Shown: piece by piece, positions 35,501-45,866 of the stretch
Numbering within the stretch: the first letter of the stretch is position 1
Layout: each line of letters starts with the position of its first letter
Assembly (NCBI RefSeq): GCF_019703515.2
Contig: NC_059368.1
Coordinates: 30,354,289-30,418,288 of the forward strand
Direction of reading: 5' to 3'
Length of the DNA stretch: 64,000 nt
DNA from: Myxocyprinus asiaticus
Taxonomy: Eukaryota; Chordata; Actinopteri; Cypriniformes; Catostomidae
Notes under the pieces: model-generated
Told to the model about the DNA's origin: nothing
Database searches by the model: none
What the model saw: only the letters and a program-made list of their open reading frames with translations
Made by a program: the position numbers and the translations under genes

Positions 35501-38500
35501 CAAGGGTGGTGATGTAGAATTCTGTGACTAATTCATATGGTTTCACTTCTCGCGCCTTGCTTCTCAATGATTCTCGCAAAGCTGCGAGTTTAAGAATTTG
35601 AACTTTAAGAGCTTTGCGCTCGCGCTGCTCTGTCCATTGAGCTGTATCCATCTACAGAGCCATACAGGTGCATTAACCGAGGTTGTGCCTCCACCTGTGT
35701 ATTTGACACTGCTAAACCAGATACTTCAGATGCGTCGCTAGACTTCAAAATCAGATGAACCGTGGTACAAATGCGTACCAACCCGTATAATTAAGAACCA
35801 ATTGATATACTCCAAGTCTAGATTAATGTTTTAATGCAAAGAGGAACTTAAGGATATATTTCATTATTTTGACTGATAAACGCCCCCCATTTGTTACCTA
35901 TTGCCCCCCTCTCTACTAATTTGCTCTCAGCACCTCCTGGCATCCTTTGGATGCCCCCATTGAGAACCCCTGCTCTAATTGCAGCCTGTGATCTAGAAAG
36001 ATTCACACCCCTAGTGATATTTCAAAAACAGCACATACCACAGAAGTTACCCTTAAAAAACTAATGTGGTGGTACCATGGTTACATGATGCTATCAGATG
36101 GTAATATCATGGCAATACCACTTGATATATTGGTAGTTAATGCATGACATTTACATGAACTTGTTTTTAATCAATATCAAGATTTTAGGTTAAAATGTAT
36201 TAGAATTCATAAGCTAAATTTTAAAGTTTAGTTTAGTTAATATTTTTTTAAATAATTTATATTATTTTATTTCACAAGTTCATTTTAAATGGTCCTGCAA
36301 TGACAAATTAATTTAAAAAAATACAACTATTCCATGTACTCTCTCAATTAATATGGTTAAAAAAAATACATAGATAACTATAAAAGAACTAGCAAAATGC
36401 TGTTTAAAATGGTTGAAGATTGAGTATACGAAGCATGTCACACAGCAGGACATCAACTACACATTAACGCAATAGTTCACCCAAAAATGAAAATTCTCTC
36501 ATAATTTACCTTTATTACATCCCAGATATGTATCATTTTCTTTCATCTGCTAAACTCAAATGAAGATTTTTAAAAGAAGAATTTCTCAGCTCTATATAAG
36601 TGAATAGGTGGCAAAATTTTGAAGCTCAAAAAATCACATAAGTCAGTATAAAGTAATAAGACTCCAGTGGTTAAATCAATGTCTTCAGAAGCGATATGAT
36701 AGGTCTAGGTGAGAAACAGATCACTTCTTCTTGTGTTTTTGGTGAGTCACATTATTTGTGCATATTGCCCCCTACTGGGCAGGGAGAAGAATTTCGTGCA
36801 AAACAGGGACTTAAATATTGATCTGTTTATGACCCACACCTATCATATCACTTCTGAAGACATGGATTAAAACATCGGAGTTGTATGGATTACTTTTATG
36901 ATGTCTTTATGTGCTTTTTTGAGAGTTAACATTTTGGCACCCATTCACTTGCATTGTACTGACCTACAGAGCTAACATTCTTCTTAAAATCATAATTTGT
37001 GTTCTTCAGAAGAAAGAAAATCATACACGTCTGGGATGGCATGAGGGTGAGTAAATCATGAGAGAATTTTCATTTTGGGGTGAACTATTCCTTTAACCGT
37101 GTTACTGTGTGATTTTACATGAAATTCCAAGGTACTATGTCCATAAAAACATGATAGTACCATGGAGACATGTCCAAAAACATGGTAACACCATGATTCT
37201 TTTTTATAAGTGTACACTGTGGTTCTGTTGGGCCTTATGGAAATAAAACACAAACATATAATGCTGCTGCAATTCAAATAAGTAAATAAATGCTCTTACA
37301 GCTCTCGTGGTTCATGGTGTAATGATCTGAGGTTCTGAAAACACAGATGAATAAAATATGATGAAGACACATGGCAACAGGCCAAAATATGTTGCCACAG
37401 CATTCCTACTGTATTGAGCACAGCAGTAAGCTTGCAGTGGTTTCTATGGCTACCTGCTGCCTGAGCTGGTGACCTCTCCATCCCTGAGTCCAGTGCCGTT
37501 GGACCTGTTAGTTGCTGTGGTCATTTTCCCCAGCTCCATAATTCCATTAATATTTAAATCCACACTCTCCACTGGGACATAGCCATCTGAAAAACAACAC
37601 ACAACACAATGCCACTAACATTCCAGTAGAATCATCTGAAAAATGAGACAAGCTCTTACATACACGGTCTAATAGATAAGCCAAAGCTCAAGGACTAGTT
37701 CAGATTCTTGCTTGCTTCGTATCAGACTGAATTCATAACAATACTTATTTTCTTCACTTTTTACCTGTAAAACTGATTTAACAGTAATGCTAATATGTGT
37801 GACTTATGAAGGTGCCAAGACATGCATATAATAGCTCTGAATTAATTTGTGCATACGGGTAGTTTACCCTTTTTTATAGTTTAACATTTTTTATTTTATT
37901 TTATTTTTTTAATCAATATCAAGATTGTATGTTAAATTTTATATGTATGTTTTGGGGAAAATGTACATCTTAGGACCAGAAATTTACTTGTTTTTCATTA
38001 ATTTTAATCACCCTTTTGCTTCACTAGTTCATTTTAAATGGCCCTGCTGTGTGACAAATTATATTTAAATATACAAATATTCTATGTAGTCTCTAAATTA
38101 ATATGAGGTAAAGCCTGCATGTGTAACCAGTCCTGCTTGACCCGCTCCAAGCGGGATTCGAACCGGCATAAGCCGGCATGGGTGGTGGGTGCGCTAATGA
38201 GGAAACTCTAGTGTCAGTCTCTAGTGCGCCTCGTGAGGTCAGGGGAGTGAGGTTTACACATACCGCACAGCTATCACATAACAGCTGGCTCCTGTTACAC
38301 ATGCATATTAATTATAAAAGAATTAGCAAAATATTATAGGTTAAGATGGAATACAGCATAACACACTGCAGGACCATCAATTTCCCCAAAATATTTAATA
38401 TCAACAACACATGAAACACATGCAAACTCACATTTGTTGTCACTGTCCTTGGCCAGCCATTTCCCTTTCGGGCAGTTGTTGGTACGGATGATGCTCACAG

Positions 38501-41500
38501 TGTCTCCAATCTTCAACGGCAGGTCATTTTTACGGGCCTTACAGTCCTCAATCACTTTAACATGATAAATGGGCTCCTCCTGCCCTGTGATCTACATCAA
38601 ACACCAACACACACAGACAGTTAAATGAACGCATGCACATCACTTAACTAACCTTGCTACATGCACATCCTCTTTCTGTTAGTGAGAAATTGAAAAGTAT
38701 GGCTCATTTCACATATGATGAGAACTTTCAGGTTTTAGTGATGGTAATTGTAACCTTTGATTTGCTTGAGGAGTCGGGTGTGAATTGTAATAAGTAACAG
38801 AATGGATTGTGAGTGCTTAATCTGCAATAATCTTGCCAGGTTATTGGTGCAAAAACATCACTGTCTCTTATAAATTATCTTCTTTCCCCGTGGCTCAGAG
38901 CACTGATGCATGTGAGAAATATTGCAGTTTCAACGTATGGATATGAAGGATTTTTTTTGTTTTTTTGTGATGATATGTGACTTCACTATATTGTGCTAAT
39001 TAGTATTTAAAACCTTAAATGTGAAGCAATTTCTGCACCACTAACGTCACCAAACAGAATTTAAAATACTACCCCTATCTGCCATGGGTCTGACAGAAAA
39101 TCAGACAAACAGTCCTGCCCCAAACTCACATCATTGGTTAAGCCGATGTTGCTGTGTCATGTTAGTCGGGAGGCTAAAAGAAACAGAGCAATGTTTCGAT
39201 AGCACCACAGAGCAACAGTATTTACAGTTTTCACTGGAAATCAACTTGCGAATGGCTTTATTATAGTTGACTCTTAATATTAAGCAGGGATAGGATAAAT
39301 TAATAATAATAATAATAATAATAAAAAATATTTTAAAAGTGCATTTGATAGTTTATGTTATAAAAAACTGCTGAAGATATGGCAGTCATCTTAGACTGTT
39401 AAAGTGAGTAGTATTCAGCTAGTCATTTGATTTCAACATGGAGGTAGCCCAGCTCCATGTAAATTAATTATTTTACTAAGTCTGCTAATATGATTTGATT
39501 CTGCATGACACTGTACATAATTTTAAACATATTTGTTAAAATAATAAAATATTTCTTTAGGGGTAAAACTTTTTGATGAGAATAAAATAGTACTGAGTGC
39601 ATCTTTATATTACCTTAAATCTTTTCTTCATTTCATTTTCTTTCTTTTCTTTATCTTTCTGCTCCTTCTTTTCTCTTTCCTTCTCTTTCTCTTTTTCCTT
39701 TTCTCGCTGTTTCTCTTTCTTCTTTAGTTCTTTTTCATCAGCTGCTTTTGCTGAGTTCTTCCTGTGAATAGAGGGATTGAAGGCCTTTGTCAGTACACAC
39801 AAGATGCTCTGGGAATGCAACAGTAGTTTAAATATGAGTGAGAACTTTAAAACAAAAAAGATGTAGCTACGAACCTGGAGAACAAACCTTTCTTGGGAGT
39901 CTCCTCCACCTAAAAATGTTTTGGTGTTTAGTGGATCAAAAACAAAAGAGAACAATGTGTTTGAACAGATAAATCACAGCACAAGAACATGCAACATGAA
40001 GAACATATGCAAAGCTTGATAAATAAAATCTAATATCTCAAAATCATATAAAAGTATCATCATAGAGAAATGCCATACAAAATGGAACAATTTCTTGATT
40101 AATACGGTTGGCGTTACAAAAAAAAAAAAAAAAAAAAAAAAAAAGTTCAGTCATGAATTTTAAGATCATATAAAGTCATTTAAAAAAATAGTGAAATAAT
40201 GATAAAATCAAAAGTAAGATAAATGATAAGCACTTACCACAGTCACAGTATCGGCATATGGATCTAAGTCGCGAATGAAAGGAAGCATATGTCAGTGACA
40301 AGAATACTTTTGTAGATAAAAGAGAATCTAAAATAAACTAATGACATCACAATCCCTTGTGTGTTTATCAGTTCTGTGGTTTAAAAGGTCTTCAGAGATT
40401 AGATTACGGAGAACATGGATCACAACATTATGACTTTGTAAAACGACACACTTTCCAAAAGCAAAATAGTAGTGAAGAGTTCTTCCCCTTACTCTTTGGG
40501 GGTCCTTTCTGTTTCTTGTTCTTTAATGTTTTCCCTTTCTTATTCAATACTTGGTCTTCATAGACATTGCCACTGCTTACAATAGTCCTGAAAGAAAGTA
40601 AGGTTAGTGTCACTCATTGCTCAATACTGACGACAGACACACAATTATTGAGGAATATCATTTTTCTCCACAGGGCTTTTCACACTTGAAATAGTTATCC
40701 CAGGGTCATCCTTAACCCTGGATAAACGAAATCCTGGGTTATCTTGTTTTATGTTTCACACTGTTCATTCTTTACCCTGGATTAATAATAACCCTGGGTA
40801 TTCATGTACCAAGGTTTCACACTGTATATTTATAAACCTGGGGTTAATGTCCTTATTTGCATATTTGCGGAGTCAAAAACAATGACTGGACCAATACAGC
40901 TCGCAAAAGACATGCAACCTACGTTAACCACTTAAATTACACAGCTCTCTGGGATACTCGATTCTGATTGGTCAATGAGCAATCCAGCAGTAGGCTTAGG
41001 GTCTCGGATCACTGTGCGATCTCTACAAGTAAGCTAATAAAATAATTTCAACTCAGATCAGTGTTTCATATGCATTTATTTATTTATTTGGCAAGTAGTC
41101 TTGTAATTGGCTGAATAACGAGGAGTCAAATGATCATTTTTACAAAGTAAACACCATCAGAATTCCGACGCAATAATTGCCATTATTGTTCGACATTTTA
41201 CTGGTTTCCATCAGACGGAGAATGTAAACAGTGCGTGAAAGTTTTTGCGACTGTACAAAGCACATGAATATTAAAAGAGGTAGGCTGGAGGCATTATATG
41301 ATTGGTTTTCTGTTGCTAAACAACTTTTTGTAACACTCTAAAGCCACATCGTTTCACACTGTGTACTTTTGGCACCACAATTCGTGAATAAACCCAGGTT
41401 AAAGGCGGTACTAACCCCCTTCACAATTACAAGTGTGAAACGCTGCTTTACTTGGGGATAACCCGGAGTTAATCACACATAATCATCATGAAGCTTATGG

Positions 41501-44500
41501 CTTACCCTGATGGGGACAAGACATCTTGATTGACAGGTGAGTCTTGATGTATAGCAGCTTGAGTAATTGGCATTGAAGAGCTAGAGTTTATAGAATTATA
41601 ATCCACTTCGCCATGGTCTCTGTCCTCCATGTTTGGAAGCATTTCATCTGCAGTCTGATGGTTTGGTCTCAGTTGTTCCAAGAAGGATTTTTCATGAACT
41701 GATACCGGCCTTTTGGAATCTGAGGCTGAAAGAGCTACTGATGGAGGCCTAAAGTTAGGAACTGCTGGCAATTCAAATTCCTCAACATCTCCAAAAGATG
41801 CCTCCCCATACGAGTTGTCAAACGATGAATCCTCTGAAAATTTAGAAGCAGGAACAACAACTTCTTTCAGACATTTCGTTTATGTAAGAGGCATGAACAA
41901 TTTGCTACTTGTTATTGCTAGTCAGTAGTTGTTATAAGGAGAGGGACTTTCTAAAGAATGTCATAAAGATTTTTTTGTTTTTAAATTTTTCCCAGTTTTT
42001 CCAGAAGAGAAAAGCTGTACATTTTAATTGTGAATCAGTTCAAAAGATAATTTAGTCAACTTTTAGAATTACATTCACATATATAGATGGCCTCCAAACA
42101 AATAGACATGGACAAATAACCACAAAAGTCCAGTTCACAAAAGTCCACAAAAGTCCTAGCTTTAAGTGATGATTAGACAAGATTTCAAAGATGTGTTTGA
42201 AAGCAGGTTTTAGATTTGGGGGACATTTTGTTACCATGTGTTTCTAGAGGTTCAGCTGGTGTTGTGGGAATGTAAAGGTCTTTGGCAGGAGGCTGAATTG
42301 GTTTCTCAAGCGGGTGCTCCATAACAGATGTGGCTGGCAGAGGCCTTCTGGGTGGAGGGGGAGGGGGGTTCATTGGTTTCACCACTGTCAGCACCCCTTG
42401 TGAGGTTTGCCCTGCATCAACATGAGAATGAATACTATGGACCACCACTGATGTACATTAAGCCTCAGGAAAAAAAAAAAAATGTAAAAAAAAAATGAAA
42501 CATTTAAATAAATAGAAGTGCACAATTTAGATAATACCAGTGGCATAACTACAGGCAGTGCAGGGTGGGCAGTCTGTGGCCCGTAAGATCCAAGTTCTGC
42601 CACTGGATAATACAATCATACCTAATAAATTGTACATACTATAATGACATTAAAGGTAATTTTCAATTTAGGCCATAATGAAGACAAGCATTTCTTAACT
42701 TTAATGATGTTTCTAAACTAAGGTCAGGGAGCAATAAACAACACTGCAGGCTGCTCTAATTAAAACAATTACTTGTTTTACTTATATATATATGCTAATT
42801 ACCATTCATTTGAACTGAAATCCAAAATGAAATTGTGTAACTCTCAGATATATTCCTCTGGCTCTTTGTCATTCTGACTATGAAAGGCATGTTGCCCAAC
42901 ATAGCTAACCCACAATATAATTGCGTATCTTGCATACCAACCCTCCCTGAAGTATGGAATCCACCTACACTTTCACAGTCTAAAAAGTACTAACACACTG
43001 TTCCACAGCTAAAAGGTGTTTACATTTGTTAAAAAAAAAAAAAAAAATTGTAATAAAAAGTGACTTGTTTACATTTTGTACTAGCATTATATGTCAGTAC
43101 ATCAGGATGTCAACTATATTCAATGTAACACCATATTCGTCACTGGCTGCTTAAGGAAGATAATGAACTTACTGAGATCAAGGCCATTAACTTGGGCTGC
43201 TTCAGGTGGGTGAGTTTTAGGTGGCAAACGAGCTTGATAGTCAACAGGAGGGAATTCAAATGCTTTGTTCTCTTTTACAGAGGGGGCTTCTTCAGGAAGT
43301 TTTTCAGGTGGATTCAGATCAGGTTGGTCCACCTCAGGTGTGGCAGTCTTAGGTAGACCGACCTCAGGTGCACCTGTCTCTAATGGGGTTGTATTTTCAG
43401 GAGTGGTAGGCAGCTGGATCATTGTGGACTTTCTCTTAGCTTTTTCCAACAGGCTAAGCACACGGTTATCATGCAGTGTGGTCCGTTTTATTGGGGCCAT
43501 CTCCTCCGCTCTCACCAAGGCTGAGAGGGCTGAAAGTGACTTGGTTGAGAAGTCGTCGTCCTCTGTTTTATCAGCCATCTTATCAGTCAGGGCTTTCTCA
43601 TTCTCTAGTACCACCTCTAAAGGTGTAACTGGATTATGAACAGCTGGAGGAGGGCTTGGGGCAACAACTGAGTCTGTACCAGCTGTAGATTCCAAGGGTT
43701 TCACCAAGGGCTCTGAAGTAAATTCTGGATGGGTGGGCGTGGCAGGGGAGTCTGTCCTGGAGACAGCCGGACTCCTGGGAACTGGGGTGATAGATGTACG
43801 TATTGCTGGACTGGGTGTAGCTTGGTCATAAGAGTCTCCATCAGGAAAATCTTCATCAGGAATAATTGGAGGAGGAATATCAGTGAAATCGGGTGGGGGA
43901 CATTCTTCTGGAGGAGGAAATACCTCTGATAAACTGAGCAAATTTATTTTTGGTTTAGGAGGTGCTGCTACAGGAAGAGTTGAAATAGGGGCTTCTGGCT
44001 TAGAAATATATGGCTTAGGAGCAGCTCGAGAGGGAATGACTGGTGTTGGTATGGTTGGCTCGGGAATCTCTGGTTTAGAACTGGTAGAGGCTGGAATACC
44101 TCGGGCTGGAATACTTGGGGCAGGAATGCTAGGGACCGGAGGTGTTTCAGCTGAAATCAGAGGAGGAACAAGAGCCTTAGGGACTACAGGTACACTTTCA
44201 ATAGGGGCATTAGCTGTTACAGATGGCCTTGCAGGAGCTGGGTTACTTGGAGCAAGACTGTCAGGGGTACAACTAGCTGGTGTTGGGGTTTCCACAGTGT
44301 CTGCCTTCTCATTCACATCTTTGCCAGTTTTTCTAGTGTTAAATACAAACTTCTTGGGTGTGGATGCTTTGGCTGGTGAAACGAACACAGGTGTATGTGG
44401 GCTGGGTTCAGGCTCTGGGGTACCAACATTTATTGGAAGCACTGGCAGAACCAGTGGAAGATTCCTATCTTTCAGAGCCTGTTTGACAATGTCACCTTCT

Positions 44501-45866
44501 TTCTTTTGATTCTTATACAGCAGTTCAAAATTATTGATGGGTTGTTTTGCTTTGGCCTTTGATCCCCAAGGTGGAGATAGTTGGCTATTGAGATTTTTGT
44601 CATCTTTGAAGACCACATGTGGGGCATGAAGCGCTCCTTTTTGCACAGCAGCATGGATGGATGAGATCAAGGGGTTGCTGATTTTTGTTGACTGAGGAGG
44701 GATGGTTTTGGGTTTCTCTGGGATGGCAGGTTTAGTCTGGATCTTCAGACCATTTTCACCCTGAAACCGTGCCTTCAGGGTCTTAAAGTCTATTGAATCC
44801 TCCTGATATATGGAATATAGGAAAACAAATATGTAAAAAACAAAAAATGGCAAGGTAATATGAAACTTTATTTGGCACCTTAAAAATCCACATGGATTTG
44901 AATTTTCAGCAATATCTCAGAGTTTAACTAATAAACTGTTTTATAACATATAATAAAATAAGGAATTTGATGAACATTTTGATGAAGTCTATGGAGACAC
45001 TGTTTCATTATTATTATCATTATTATTATTAGTAATAGTAGTAGTAGTAGTAGTAATAGTAGTAGTAGAAGTAGTATAACATCTATATGGGTGTGACAGG
45101 AAGCCATCCATATTTTTTTTTTTTGGAATGGAGCTCAAAGCCATGTGACTACCTGACGTTGTCTAATTAAATTCTGTGCATTTTAAAAGTCAAAACCACA
45201 ATAGTCAATGTCAAAGTGTACAATAACAATGGCTAATGCTAGCACAAATCAATAGTTTGAGATGAAAACTTTAACTCAAGACTAATAGAACTTTGTGAAA
45301 TGTTTTCAGACTTTATTGTAGATCTGTACAATAACCATCTCAGAAACTTCTGGTTCTTTCAAGCACTTATGAACTGATTTGTGGAGTATGAAACCTTTAC
45401 AAAAGGGTACAGTGACAGTACCATGTTACAGTAATGGTATTAGTTGGTAAAACCATTGCACTTTGACATACCAGGGTACTGAATGATTACCATATGCATG
45501 TACCATAGGATTTATGCAGTAATCCTGAGGATATTTTAAGAATAACATGGTATACTTAGTAACATTTAAAAAAAAAAAAAAAAAAAAAAAGTAAAAATTA
45601 CTTTTGGGCATATGTCTTTAGCTAAACTGTTAGTGTATTTTCTTTACAGACTTGTGATATTACTATAACATTTCTTCACAGACTTTTAATATACTGTAGT
45701 ATTTTTGAAATATGCATTCATTTGAGTTTGAGGAACACATGTGAAAAAATTAAATAAAAATGAAGCCGAGGTCTAAGTAAATAGACTAATGCTGCCAATA
45801 GAATAATCATTTTCATGGAATTCCATTTACATACTGTAACAAAAGGTTTCTCACCTGTTCCATCAT
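32406..45866 (-). CDS. fyb2: FYB/ADAP-family adaptor gene (fyb2 ortholog), 15 supported exons
   Basis: FYB proteins are cytosolic scaffolds that couple T-cell and platelet receptors to integrin activation; FYB2 is the less studied paralog. The exons chain without a phase conflict from MMEQ through a 1.63-kb proline-rich exon, a Lys/Glu coiled coil ending ENEMKKRFK, and a helically extended SH3 (ITGQEEPIYHVKVIEDC... KGKWLAKDSD... YGYVPVESVDL). A tail follows with acidic-tyrosine motifs and EALQKLATFF, similar to the EALKRLQQFF stretch I recall in human FYB2. The predicted length is about 1070 residues, longer than human FYB2 (about 730) because of the proline-rich exon. Convergent adjacency to prkaa2 matches PRKAA2-FYB2 in mammals. 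FYB1 is not fully excluded, since FYB1 and PRKAA1 share a paralogous region. No stop or frameshift is seen. A second, C-terminal SH3-like domain was not found. Confidence 0.85.
32506..32535. repeat. (GTCT)n microsatellite
   Basis: Seven to eight tandem GTCT units, in the fyb2 intron before the possible last exon. Confidence 0.9.
32609..32710 (-). CDS. fyb2: fyb2 exon 16
   Basis: 102 bp, acceptor TTCTGCAG, donor GTATGT. It encodes NTEDDLEISNLQILPPPDLY then ADIIAGDSMPIYS. PPPDLYADI resembles the PPPDDDIYD-type segment of the family. Without splicing the frame would stop shortly after, at SKYV. Confidence 0.7.
33377..33466 (-). CDS. fyb2: fyb2 exon 15, EALQKLATFF motif
   Basis: The acceptor is ATTGCAG and it encodes TNQEALQKLATFFTQPKTPS then QALPENNTP. 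The EAL-x-x-L-x-x-FF stretch supports FYB2 over FYB1. The exon ends at a weak donor GTAGGA. If this is not used, a TAG at 33375-33373 would end the protein here after NNTPM. Phase agreement with the next exon favours splicing. Confidence 0.75.
33574..33637 (-). CDS. fyb2: fyb2 exon 14
   Basis: 64 bp, acceptor GTTCCAG, donor GTAAGG. It encodes SMSEPGLVQQTESDPNYMKV. DPNYMKV looks like a Y-x-x-V docking motif. Confidence 0.75.
33770..34045 (+). repeat. Dispersed repeat family Z, copy 1 (fyb2 intron)
   Basis: The blocks CCATTGGTTAAG, ACAATGTTTTGATGG and GGAAATCAACTT recur in the same order at 39080-39290. Non-coding. Confidence 0.7.
34156..34190 (-). CDS. fyb2: fyb2 exon 13, 35 bp
   Basis: In the phase set by exon 12 it encodes GMNQTQAMPTR, between TTTCAG and GTGAGT. 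Splice sites are good, but the short sequence has no motif. Confidence 0.65.
34319..34397 (-). CDS. fyb2: fyb2 exon 12, acidic tyrosine motif
   Basis: 79 bp, acceptor TTCCTCAG, donor GTATGT. It encodes SDDSDEEWTCDDDETAYGSP then SEIPH. This is an acidic cluster with one Tyr, similar in character to the YDDV motifs of the family. Confidence 0.8.
34481..34998. repeat. Inverted-end repeat (GTTGGGTAAGTTAC type)
   Basis: It starts CAGTGTTGGGTAAGTTACTT and ends GAAACCAACACT. The interior has AGTAATTA-type repeats. It resembles the hAT-like element at 1162-1980 in composition. No clear target duplication. Confidence 0.6.
35017..35972. mobile_element. Non-autonomous hAT-like transposon in fyb2 intron
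   Basis: The left end CAGTGGTTTTCAACC and the other-strand right end CAGGGGTTCTCAATGG are inverted repeats. The 8-bp target duplication CTCTAAAT (35009-35016) and CTCTAATT (35973-35980) has one mismatch. It is 956 bp, with no transposase. Confidence 0.8.
36464..37096. mobile_element. AGTTCACCC-family inverted-repeat transposon, best copy
   Basis: The left end AATAGTTCACCCAAAAATGA and the right end, on the other strand TTAAAGGAATAGTTCACCCC, are inverted over about 80 bp, including CATCCCAGA. TTAA is at the outer right edge. 633 bp, non-coding. Confidence 0.85.
37300..37334 (-). CDS. fyb2: fyb2 exon 11, 35 bp
   Basis: It encodes TSDHYTMNHES between TTTTCAG and GTAAGA. It is small but keeps the phase. 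Confidence 0.7.
37454..37586 (-). CDS. fyb2: fyb2 exon 10, end of SH3 domain
   Basis: 133 bp, acceptor TTTTTCAG, donor GTAGCC. It completes K-YGYVPVESVDLNI (final SH3 strand), then NGIMELGKMTTATNRSNGTG and LRDGEVTSSGS. Phase joins exactly with exons 9 and 11. Confidence 0.9.
38116..38303 (-). mobile_element. Inverted-repeat-bounded element with a tRNA-like B box
   Basis: It is bounded by TGCATGTGTAAC and its exact reverse complement GTTACACATGCA. On the minus strand it contains GGTTCGAATCCCGC, a good pol III B box, and AGCTGTGCGGTATGTG upstream. This could be a SINE with symmetrical ends or a MITE that captured a tRNA-like sequence. Confidence 0.65.
38432..38591 (-). CDS. fyb2: fyb2 exon 9, helically extended SH3 domain, first part
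   Basis: 160 bp, acceptor GATGTAG, donor GTGAGT. It encodes ITGQEEPIYHVKVIEDCKAR, then KNDLPLKIGDTVSIIRTNNC and PKGKWLAKDSDNK. The L-K-x-G-D-x-V-x-I-I-R stretch and GKWLA correspond to the RT loop to n-Src region of SH3 folds. FYB1 has a similar GKWLG at this place. Confidence 0.9.
39065..39300 (+). repeat. Dispersed repeat family Z, copy 2 (fyb2 intron)
   Basis: It shares CATTGGTTAAG, AGCAATGTTTCGATAG and GGAAATCAACTT with 33770-34045. Confidence 0.7.
39301..39325. repeat. (AAT)n microsatellite
   Basis: About eight AAT units. Confidence 0.9.
39614..39761 (-). CDS. fyb2: fyb2 exon 8, charged coiled coil
   Basis: 148 bp, acceptor TTCACAG, donor GTAATA. It encodes KNSAKAADEKELKKKEKQRE, then alternating Lys and Glu, ending EKKENEMKKRFK. 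This corresponds to the charged helix that packs against the SH3 fold in the helically extended SH3 domain of FYB1. Confidence 0.9.
39875..39909 (-). CDS. fyb2: fyb2 exon 7, 35 bp
   Basis: It encodes VEETPKKGLFS and the first part of an Arg codon, between TTTTTAG and GTTCGT. Phase 0 in, phase 2 out, matching exon 8. Confidence 0.75.
40238..40263 (-). CDS. fyb2: fyb2 exon 6, 26-bp microexon
   Basis: It encodes (N)PYADTVTV between CTTAG and GTAAGT. It is needed to keep the phase between exons 5 and 7, and PYAD is again a tyrosine motif. The size is unusual but the splice sites and phase agree. Confidence 0.75.
40493..40587 (-). CDS. fyb2: fyb2 exon 5, basic segment with VYEDQ
   Basis: 95 bp, with acceptor TTTCAG and donor GTAAGG. 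It encodes TIVSSGNVYEDQVLNKKGKT followed by LKNKKQKGPPK. VYED is the kind of acidic tyrosine motif repeated in FYB proteins, and the lysine-rich stretch could be a nuclear or membrane-binding signal. Confidence 0.85.
40671..41445. mobile_element. Inverted-repeat DNA element (CAGGG...CACACTTG) in fyb2 intron
   Basis: The left end CAGGGCTTTTCACACTTG and the right end, reading CAGCGTTTCACACTTG on the other strand, are complementary. The interior has repeated AACCCTGG and CCAGGGTTA motifs. Non-coding, 775 bp. Confidence 0.7.
41506..41833 (-). CDS. fyb2: fyb2 exon 4
   Basis: 328 bp, with acceptor TTTTCAG and donor GTAAGC. It encodes EDSSFDNSYGEASFGDVEEF, then PNFRPPSVALSASDSKRPVS, HEKSFLEQLRPNHQTADEML and DYNSINSSSS. 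The DNSYGEA and VDYNSI tyrosines sit in acidic surroundings. Confidence 0.85.
42235..42411 (-). CDS. fyb2: fyb2 exon 3, polyproline segment
   Basis: The exon lies between GATGCAG and GTAACA, 177 bp, phase 1 in and out. It reads QTSQGVLTVVKPMNPPPPPP, then RRPLPATSVMEHPLEKPIQ, and ends PAEPLETH. The PPPPPPRRPLP run is a strong class of SH3 ligand, as in FYB1, where polyproline binds SKAP and other SH3 proteins (family knowledge). Confidence 0.85.
42450..43172. other. fyb2 intron, nothing further recognised
   Basis: AT-rich, with A-runs at 42468 and 43031. No conserved exon was found. Confidence 0.4.
43173..44802 (-). CDS. fyb2: fyb2 exon 2, 1.63-kb proline-rich exon
   Basis: The exon lies between CAG (44803) and GTAAGT, 543 codons, open throughout. 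It begins EDSIDFKTLKARFQGENGLK and is followed by low-complexity Pro, Ala, Thr and Ser sequence with repeated I-P and P-x-I-P units (about 44250-44050). It then has EVFPPPEECPPPDFTDIPPP and PDEDFPDGDSYDQ (acidic Tyr), and ends DYQARLPPKTHPPEAAQVNG. The proline clusters are candidate SH3- or EVH1-binding sites. Several positions encode Tyr in acidic context, typical of SH2 docking sites in this family. Confidence 0.9.
44803..45854. other. fyb2 intron 1 with trinucleotide tracts
   Basis: An (ATT)n and (AGT)n tract lies at 45010-45075, and poly-A at 45569-45590. Repeated GGTACAGT, ACCATG motifs near 45410-45560 resemble other palindromic repeats in the window. Confidence 0.5.
45855..45866 (-). 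CDS. fyb2: fyb2 exon 1, coding part (MMEQ)
   Basis: It reads ATG ATG GAA CAG, then the donor GTGAGA. The second ATG is in frame, so either may serve as start. The resulting start, MMEQ-EDSIDFKTLKARFQ, resembles the acidic start followed by F-K-x-L-x-A-x-F-Q seen in FYB2. No TATA box could be picked out upstream. Confidence 0.7.

Noticed and set aside
38116..38303. tRNA gene called from GGTTCGAATCCCGC
   Set aside because: No acceptor stem or anticodon arm could be assembled around the B box.
39605..39955. Separate small gene from the 116-codon minus frame
   Set aside because: Its C-terminal half is fyb2 exon 8 and its N-terminal part reads intron; splice sites and phase place it in fyb2.
43265..44509. 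Plus-strand open frames opposite the large fyb2 exon (124 and 208 codons)
   Set aside because: They are the antisense of a proline-rich coding exon, with no start context or motif of their own.
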